Positions 57,790 to 64,000 of a DNA stretch of 64,000 bases are shown one piece after another; position 1 is the first letter of the stretch, and each line of letters opens with the position of its first letter. The notes below the pieces were generated by a model. It did not search any database, was not told the DNA's origin, and worked only from the letters and a program-made list of their open reading frames with translations. Source of the DNA: Undaria pinnatifida. Its lineage: Eukaryota; Sar; Phaeophyceae; Laminariales; Alariaceae. Made by a program: the position numbers and the translations under genes. Location of the stretch: contig JABAKD010000026.1 of NCBI GenBank assembly GCA_012845835.1, forward strand, positions 7,520,493 through 7,584,492. Reading direction: 5' to 3'.

Positions 57790-59240
57790 CACATATTGAA
57801 ATGTCCCGCCCCCCGCTCCACTGACCCCTCTTGTTCATTAAAAAAAACCCAACCCTCCCCCCCCGCCCCTCCGTCCCCCGATTCCCCCCCCCCTTCCGCC
57901 TAGTTTGTCTAAACGCCCCACTCACAATCAAAATCGGCCTGAGTAATAAACACCTATACGCAGTTGATATCACGTCATTATCTTTCTGACCATCCATGAC
58001 GTAGTTTTCAATTATTTTCCCCCCAACCCCCCCCCTCCCCTCCAACGCCCCCTGTTTTCCGACCACCTGCACGATCGCCTAGACCTAGCACCACGCGTAA
58101 AACAAGCTGCTACTTATCTTTGATCCCACAGCCGAAGTGTATTTGAATATTATTTGTGACCTAAACCTCCTAAAAATCCCCCCCCCCCCCCCCCCCCCTC
58201 TTGCTCTCCCTTACTCAAACGCCCCACCAAATATCGAAATCCGCCACATTAATAAACACTTCACGCACAGGATATCACCTCATTATCTTTCGAGAGCCAT
58301 CCATGCCGCTGTGTCCCCCCCCCCCCCCCCGCCTCGAACGCTCCCTCCTTCCCCATCACCCGCACCATCGCCTAGACCTAGCACCACACGTATAACAAAC
58401 CCCTCACGTAAAGCCCTTCCTCCCCCCCCCCCCCCCCCCCCCTCCAACGCCCCCTCTTTTCCGACCACCTGCACGATCGCCTAGACCTAGCACCACGCGT
58501 ATAACAAGCTGCTACATATCTTTGATCTCACAGCCGAAGTGTATTTTAATATTATTTGTGACCTAAACCTCCTAAAAAAATCCCCCCCCCCCCCTTGCTC
58601 TCCCTTACTCAAACGCCCCACCAAATATCGAAATCCGCCACATTAATAAACACTTCACGCACAGGATATCACCTCATTATCTTTCGAGAGCCATCCATGC
58701 CGCTGTGTTCCCCCCCCGCCCCCCGCCTCGAACGCCCCCTTCTTCTCCATCACCCGCACCATCGCCTAGACCTAGCACCACACGTATAACAAACCCCTCA
58801 CCTAAAGCCCTTCCTCCCCCCCCCGCCCCCCCGCCCCCGCCGCCACACCCCCCACCTCCCCCCCAACCCATCCCAACCCCACCCCCTCGAACACTCCACC
58901 CTCTCTTCACTCACTGATTGTACGACTTACCCCAGGATATACATGATAAACTGATGTATTATTTCCAAAACCGTCACATTTATCCCCTCAAAATAATGTA
59001 TAGTTTCCAGGCACATATTGAGCTGCCCCACACGCCCCCCCCCCCCCCCCCCAGCCCCAACCCCCCCCCCCCCGCCCCCAATAATATACTGATGCCAAAA
59101 CCGTCAGATTTATCACCTCGAAAAGATTTATAGCTTACATGCACAAATTGCCCCCTTCCCCCCCCCCCCCCCCCCCTCCAAACCCGCTCGCTTTTGATCA
59201 AAACCAGGCCCCCACGTCCTTCAAAACTCCGCCCCACCCC
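57790..59240. repeat. Poly-C-rich block with ~395-bp direct repeats
   Basis: Many C runs of 8 to 18 on the + strand are spaced among AT-richer segments. Two direct copies (about 58118-58510 and 58516-58905) share AGCCGAAGTGTATTT, CCCTTACTCAAACGCCCC and CATCCATGCCGCTGTG segments in order; weaker partial copies lie on either side (57860-58110, 58950-59240). The Pro-rich frames here are not genes. Confidence 0.9.
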
Positions 59241-59412
59241 CCTCACCGGTTATTCGACTCACAAGATTCACTTGATCAAAGCTTACATTTCCCTTCACAG
59301 CTGTCAGATTTTGTCCCCCTCAGAAACGGGTTTTATAGTTTCCGCGCACAGACTGCCGAACATCACCCTGTTGACCCTGATAGCTACACTGTAGTTGTAA
59401 GGGGAGTCGCCG

Positions 59413-59684
59413 ACCTATATCCTTAATGAGGACACACAACTCGTAATACGCGCGATCGGAGTATCACACACAACTTGCAAAGATGAGTTTCGACGAAATC
59501 TTCGATCTCACAGCTGGAGTGTATTTTAATTTTTATAATATATATTACCTGCTGGTTAAAATAATAAAAATAAACTCCAGCTGTGAGATCGAAAGCTGTG
59601 TCGGACTCATCTTTGCAAGCTGTGTGTGATACTCCGATCGCGCGTATTACTGGGTGTCCTCATTAAAGATATAGGTGCGGAAAT
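59413..59684. mobile_element. Palindromic MITE-like foldback
   Basis: The left arm (about 59413-59525) and the right arm (about 59568-59684) are reverse complements with few mismatches, including TAATACGCGCGATCGGAGTA, then AAAGATGAGT, then CGATCTCACAGCTGGAGT. The short AT-rich centre lies near 59525-59567. The ends read CTATATC(C/T)TTAATGAGG. It carries no coding sequence. The arm interior matches a motif family found elsewhere in the window, so this is probably a foldback or tail-to-tail insertion of that family. Confidence 0.85.
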
Positions 59685-59934
59685 AGGAAATAAATTAATT
59701 AGAGCGACGGCATGACTGGTTGGATAGGTAATGAGGTGGTATCACCTGCCTGGTAGTGTTCACTATTCTAGCAGGTTTGATTTTAGGTGGGGCGGCGGGG
59801 GACGGGGGGGGCTGTTTTTTGCGTGTGTGTCAGGGGGGGGGGAGGACAACGGCCTTTTAGGAATCTCCCGTATATTCCAACAACCAGACCTGGCTATTTA
59901 TACGAATGACCTTGGGTTTGTTTACCAGGTATGT

Positions 59935-60032
59935 TTTTTCTGGGGTATTCCTCACCTACATCCAGAGTGACTGGAACCTGTCCTGTGACCACGGACTTCA
60001 TTATGCGAGTTAATTTGAGAACAACAACACCA
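59935..60032 (-). repeat. Dispersed repeat family C, copy 2
   Basis: Inverted copy of 54681-54778. Downstream at 60241 the segment GGTGGTTACGCAATA-ACGGCGG also matches 55008-55035, so the family extends beyond the core. Confidence 0.85.
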
Positions 60033-60428
60033 TGAATACAAGACGACAGTTTGGAACAATCATGTCGAGCTGTGGTATTCAATGTGTTATAGCTTCGTGG
60101 TGTGTTATTTTACATGGATCGCGAAATAAAATATTCCAATCGACCGGTGCAACCATGTACCGTAGTTACCATGTTTTTTCACCGTGCCGATGTGATGTAT
60201 GTGTGCTAAACGATTATTTTGCTATTACCGTTTCTTGGGAGATGGGTGGTTACGCAATAACGGCGGCCCAGACCAATTACTTGCCTCTCCGGACACCCCG
60301 CTGTAGTGCTGTAATACGTTAATCCGACATCCTCGCTTCCCGGAGAGCAAGCAGATGTGTGCAAAACGATTATTTTGCTATTCACCGTTACTGTCCCGCC
60401 ACCCCTCGTCTGTTCTCTGCTGCTTCAG

Positions 60429-60476
60429 ACGAACCAGATGACCAATGTGCCCCAGATGGCACCTCTATCTAGCAAG
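60429..60476 (+). CDS. Candidate microexon, 16 codons
   Basis: A pyrimidine tract and TGCTTCAG precede it and AAG/GTGGGT follows it; phase 0 on both sides, encoding TNQMTNVPQMAPLSSK. The borders are good, but there is no homology. It could join the F-box exon or the Kelch exon. Confidence 0.2.
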
Positions 60477-62367
60477 GTGGGTCGTGTTTCGTGTTTCATG
60501 TCAGTAGTAGTAACATACTGTCGAGAGCCATCGAAGAGCAACAACACTGATACCGTTTCGCGAGTTTGTGGAAATGTTTCCCTCCGGCTCGCTTACTCGG
60601 GGAGTTACCGTTCACTTGGGACAGCGCTCTCTGCCCTCCGTTGCTAATCACGTGTTACTCCTCTCAACAATGTTCAAAACGTTAAGGGCGCGGGGGATCT
60701 TAAACCACCCTCCATCCCCGGGTTTCCGGTTAACTCCAATCTCTAGACATTTGTGTTGGTGCAGTCTATTACGCCTCATTTTTTAGCGAGCTGCATTCCG
60801 ACCTACAGCCCCTAGGTGCCTCAGCAGACAGCGGGTGTTCACGCATAGTGTTGCATTCACAGCAGCTCGTGCTTCTATATAGATTGGCCGTCCACACTTT
60901 TTGGAGGGAGGTCTTCCCCTTGGCCTTGGGGTGCGCCAGTCAGTCAGTCAGTGGTCGAAAATCGTCGAAATTTAGAAGACACATAATGACACAAGAAAAC
61001 AACCCCCAACCGAATGTTTGCGCTTGACTCGAGGACACCTACGTCGTACCTCTCCTCACAAGCAAACACGGCCCGCGAAATTGAGCCCCGCTCACTATGA
61101 AGTGCGCGAGGGCGTCGGATGCAGCGGGCAGCAGTCGTAGGCAACCAGAAACGGCTGGCGAGGTGATTTCGTGAAGTCAAAGTTGCCAGCCAGCATCACC
61201 CAAGAAACGGGATTTTGCGCCATCCACGATTTGATACGTTTGCGAGTTAGTATGTACATGGCTACAGCACGTACGAAGAAACGGCTTTCAGGAAAAGTTA
61301 GCTGGGATGTTCGCGGATGTTTTGAAGCACTATGCGTACGTACCCGAAAAAGGTGCGGACAGGGAAAAATCGTCGCCGCTTGAGGTAGTCATGTATTGGG
61401 CTAGGAAAGGGGCAAAAAAGGGCGAAAAAGCTCTGAATTCGTAACAAATTCGCTTTTTTGAAAATTCCGGTAACAAGGCATCTTGCTTGTAAAACTCTTT
61501 ACTCTGTTTCCAAGTCGTTTGTATTTTTTGGTTAAACGCCTACTTGACAAAATATGCCGTGGGGATCCCTTGCCACGTACCATACCCCTTACCCCATTAC
61601 TTTCTCGGCTTAGTCAATCCCGCCAACTACAGTACTACTGCTGCGTACACAATGCCTCTCTTCGGGTGTGGTGAAACCCTCGACCAAGTGTGTCGCGCAG
61701 TCATGGTTGTCTTGATAGCATTCGTTTAGTTTCTACCGGCGATTAGTGGATGATGATACCGTTTGTCCCACGCAGTGCTCAACGCCTCTCTTCCTAGTAC
61801 GGGCTCTTTTTACTACAATTGTTTCGTTGCTTGCCAACAAACCAAATGCCCAACGCCTCCCTTCCTATTGCTGGTGTTTTTTGTGCAACTCATTGTTTGG
61901 TAGGAAGGGAAACGCGCTCTCATTGCTTGGGATGGAGGAGACTTCCAGCCGCTTCAGGGTAAGATTACTGGCACGGTTTAATTCGCCAGCGACGGCGGCG
62001 GAGCCGAGGAAGCCGCGGAACAATTAAACGTTACTCTACCGTTCATGGTGTTGTTTTCGTATACCGTAGGAACTGCTGTGCCCCGCTGGTGGTGTTAGTT
62101 TTGTGGATTCTGTTGCACCCGTTCGTGGTGCTGCTTTCGTAAGGGACATGATGCTGCGGTACCGACGGTGGTTTTGTCTTTGATTAGCTTGGATTGTGCT
62201 GTACCGCTCGTGGCGTTATTTTCGAGTACCGTAGGATTCTACCTTTAGGAGGCACTATTGTTATGTTAGCAGGGTACCTTTTTTCGTGTCGACTGAGTCT
62301 GGGGGCGGTTAGGGAGTGGGGGGTACCCCAGTCAAACGATTGGCAGCGTAGCAGCCCTCCTGCAACG

Positions 62368-62466
62368 AGACATCGGATTGTTCGTATCATGTCGTTGGCA
62401 TATGGCACATTAAACATCGACGTCGGATTGTTTGTATCATGTCGTTGGTATATAGCACGTTAAACA
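62368..62466. repeat. Two-copy ~50-bp tandem duplication
   Basis: Two copies of GTCGGATTGTTTGTATCATG followed by TCGTTGG(T/C)ATAT(A/G)GCAC and TTAAACATCG. The upstream stretch (62040-62240) holds looser copies of a CCGCTCGTGGTGTT motif. Confidence 0.85.
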
Positions 62467-62624
62467 TCGTCTGGACGATTTGGTCTTGACCACAACGACA
62501 GGTATGCACATTGGTGTTATGTGGATTGTTGTTTACCACCCCTCCCTCTTGTCGTACAGCGGTACATTGAGTAATTGTTGCGAACGAGCCTTTTTAACTT
62601 TGCCACCACGATGGGCGCACAGAC

Positions 62625-63821
62625 ATGTCGCGTGTGGAGAGGCGGCGGTCAAGTTGGCCCGAGGCGTTTTGTTCAAGGGCCACCCCTTGTTTCCAGATTC
62701 CGGAGGACATTCTGTGTTCTGTTGTTGTAGAATTCGCGAAAAAACAGCTAGAAAAGAAAGCGCGACCGTCACATGTGTCTGATAACACCTCTCTTTCCTA
62801 CCTTGCGGTGATTCGCGTTCGGTTAACTTTCCGCGTGACCCCTTCAGCGCGGCAGGATCGAGTCGCCCCGTCCCCACGGTACCTCCACCGAGTAGCTCTC
62901 GCAAACGACGGGTGGCACTACCTTTTTGGCGGGCATCGTCAGCTGGACGTGGTCGGGGACGTCTGGCGATTTCGGGTGGAGAACCGCCAACGTCGTTCTA
63001 CGAAAGGCGGTTTTGCCCGTGTCAGCGTACGGTGGGAACACGTGGACGGCGGTGCTTCGGTAGGGGATGGGGGGTCAGACAGCGACAGCGACGGTGTTGA
63101 TGACGGTGCTACTGGGAGCAGAGGGAGCGCGACCGAGAGCGAGAGCGAGAGCGAAAGTGAGGAGGAGTTAGACGAGGGAAACCCGGCGGTAGACGGAGCC
63201 ATTCTGCCCCCAGTGGTCGTTGGGCCCCAGCCTCTTCCGATGGCCCCTGAAGTTGTAGCCGCAGGTGTTCCAGGGATGGGGGTACCCGAGAATCAGGAGT
63301 TATTTTTCGAAGGAGATCCGCTCCCTGCCGATTTCGACGCCAATGGGAAGCCTACACGCCCTCGCCCTAGGTGCGCCGCGAGCTGGGTGTGCGTGCCCGG
63401 CGGCAACAAGATCTACTTGTATGGGGGGCATGGGTCGGGGAATGATTTTTTGGACGATTTGTGGTGCTTCCATGCGGGGGCTCGGGGGGAGTGTCGCTGG
63501 GAAAAGTTGGACGCTGTGGGGGCGCTAAGGCCGCGGGAGTCGGAGGACCAGGATGAGGGCAGGGAGGCTAATGTTGGGAGATTTTCCGTACCTGATGGCC
63601 GGTGGGGGCACACCATGGTGGAGCATAGAGGTGCGCTGTACATGTTTGGAGGGAGTTCTCCTGGGCATGCTTACGCGGGGTTGTGGCTTTTGGATACCTC
63701 GGTGTCGCCTTGTGTGTGGTCGCTTTTGAAGCAGGAAGGGGAGCAGCCGCCCGCTCGCGGGGGGCACTCGGCAACCGTGGTGGGCGACACTCTCTACATT
63801 TTCGGCGGAAACATCATAACG
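62625..63821 (+). CDS. Kelch-repeat protein, 3' part beyond window
   Basis: Kelch blades are clear: PSPRYLHRVALANDGWHYLF followed by GGHRQLDVVGDVWRF; IYLYGGHGSGNDFLDDLWCF; GRWGHTMVEHRGALYMFGGS; and ARGGHSATVVGDTLYIFGGN. An acidic Ser/Glu/Asp insert (about 63060-63180) sits between blades 1 and 2. The frame ends at a donor (ATAACG/GTGAGG), so more blades follow outside. Kelch propellers are protein-interaction scaffolds and the partner is unknown. The start is uncertain: ATG 62625 opens the frame, but acceptors at 62691 (TTTCCAG before ATTCCGGAG) or 62846 (CCTTCAG) could begin a later exon, with a possible first exon at about 61932 (MEETSSRFR then GTAAG). Confidence 0.82.
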
Positions 63822-64000
63822 GTGAGGCAATTTCGATGGTCCCGTTTAGAGTGTCGCCGGGAAGAAGCGATAAGAGAACCGGGCACGTGGTACGATACGG
63901 GTACCAATATTTATTGGTCGATTTTTTTTTTTCAACTGACGGGGCTAACTCTAACCCTTGACCCGAGGAACTGACCAGTAGCACTCGTATCACTGGACTT
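63822..64000 (+). other. Start of Kelch gene intron at window edge
   Basis: Follows the GTGAGG donor; the acceptor lies outside. No other feature seen. Confidence 0.6.

Larger units (their letters stand above)
54307..62624. other. Repeat-dominated region
   Basis: More than 8 kb with no firm gene. It contains dispersed family C copies (54681-54778, 59935-60032 inverted), a terminal-like motif family with CTTCGACTTCGG (55043, 57185 inverted), tandem duplications (57364-57566, 62368-62466), the poly-C block and the 59413-59684 palindrome. Only the 60429-60476 candidate microexon has splice-like borders. Confidence 0.5.

Noticed and set aside
58137-58917. Proline-rich frames in the poly-C block
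   Set aside because: Explained entirely by C homopolymers in direct repeats.

Overview
This is a nuclear window from a eukaryote with GT-AG introns (plus one GC-AG intron), kilobase-sized repeat-filled introns and many simple repeats. The small set of conserved genes and their style (large single exons with Gly/Ser/Asp-rich linkers, long introns, candidate ciliary genes) suggest a flagellate-bearing protist or alga. A brown alga or other stramenopile is my best guess. That is an inference, because no organelle, rRNA or tRNA marker is present to prove it.

Genes I could assemble by matching splice sites and reading phase: (1) + strand, 3443-10741, a VAMP/longin-type R-SNARE in at least five exons, 5' end not found; its zero-layer residue is Asn instead of Arg. 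(2) - strand, 20655-11991, a complete three-exon ISY1 splicing-factor gene whose two introns (3.4 and 4.4 kb) hold most of the tandem repeats of the window and a dead hAT transposase fragment. (3) + strand, 21311-28332, a five-exon protein of about 1,624 residues combining leucine-rich repeats, IQ motifs, a Tudor/Agenet-like module and a long coiled coil; it is head-to-head with ISY1. (4) + strand, 32945-39853, a two-exon ARMC2-like armadillo protein of about 1,399 residues. (5) - strand, about 48927-43399, a large low-complexity protein in at least two exons, unrecognised. (6) - strand, 50685-50124, a coiled-coil ORF whose ATG is out of frame with the body at a poly-A tract. (7) + strand, a single F-box exon at 54136-54306. 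(8) + strand, 62625-63821, a Kelch-repeat protein that runs off the right edge of the window.

The rest is repeat-rich. Main blocks: a 14-bp minisatellite (4861-5204); a foldback element with coding-like arms (6769-7249); two arrays of ~42-bp units (13750-14172 and 15330-15692) on either side of a hAT C-terminal fragment; a higher-order array (17000-19260); a clean non-autonomous hAT element with TIRs and an 8-bp target duplication (30880-32308); a poly-C-rich block with ~395-bp direct repeats (57790-59240); a near-perfect palindromic MITE-like element (59413-59684); and several dispersed families with two or more copies in the window. No CRISPR array, rRNA or confident tRNA was seen.

Functionally the genes are unrelated housekeeping and cytoskeletal genes (membrane fusion, splicing, probable axoneme assembly, calmodulin binding). 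I see no operon-like or cluster logic beyond the ISY1/LRR-IQ divergent pair. Two of the large proteins (ARMC2-like and, less surely, LRR-IQ) point to a flagellated life stage.
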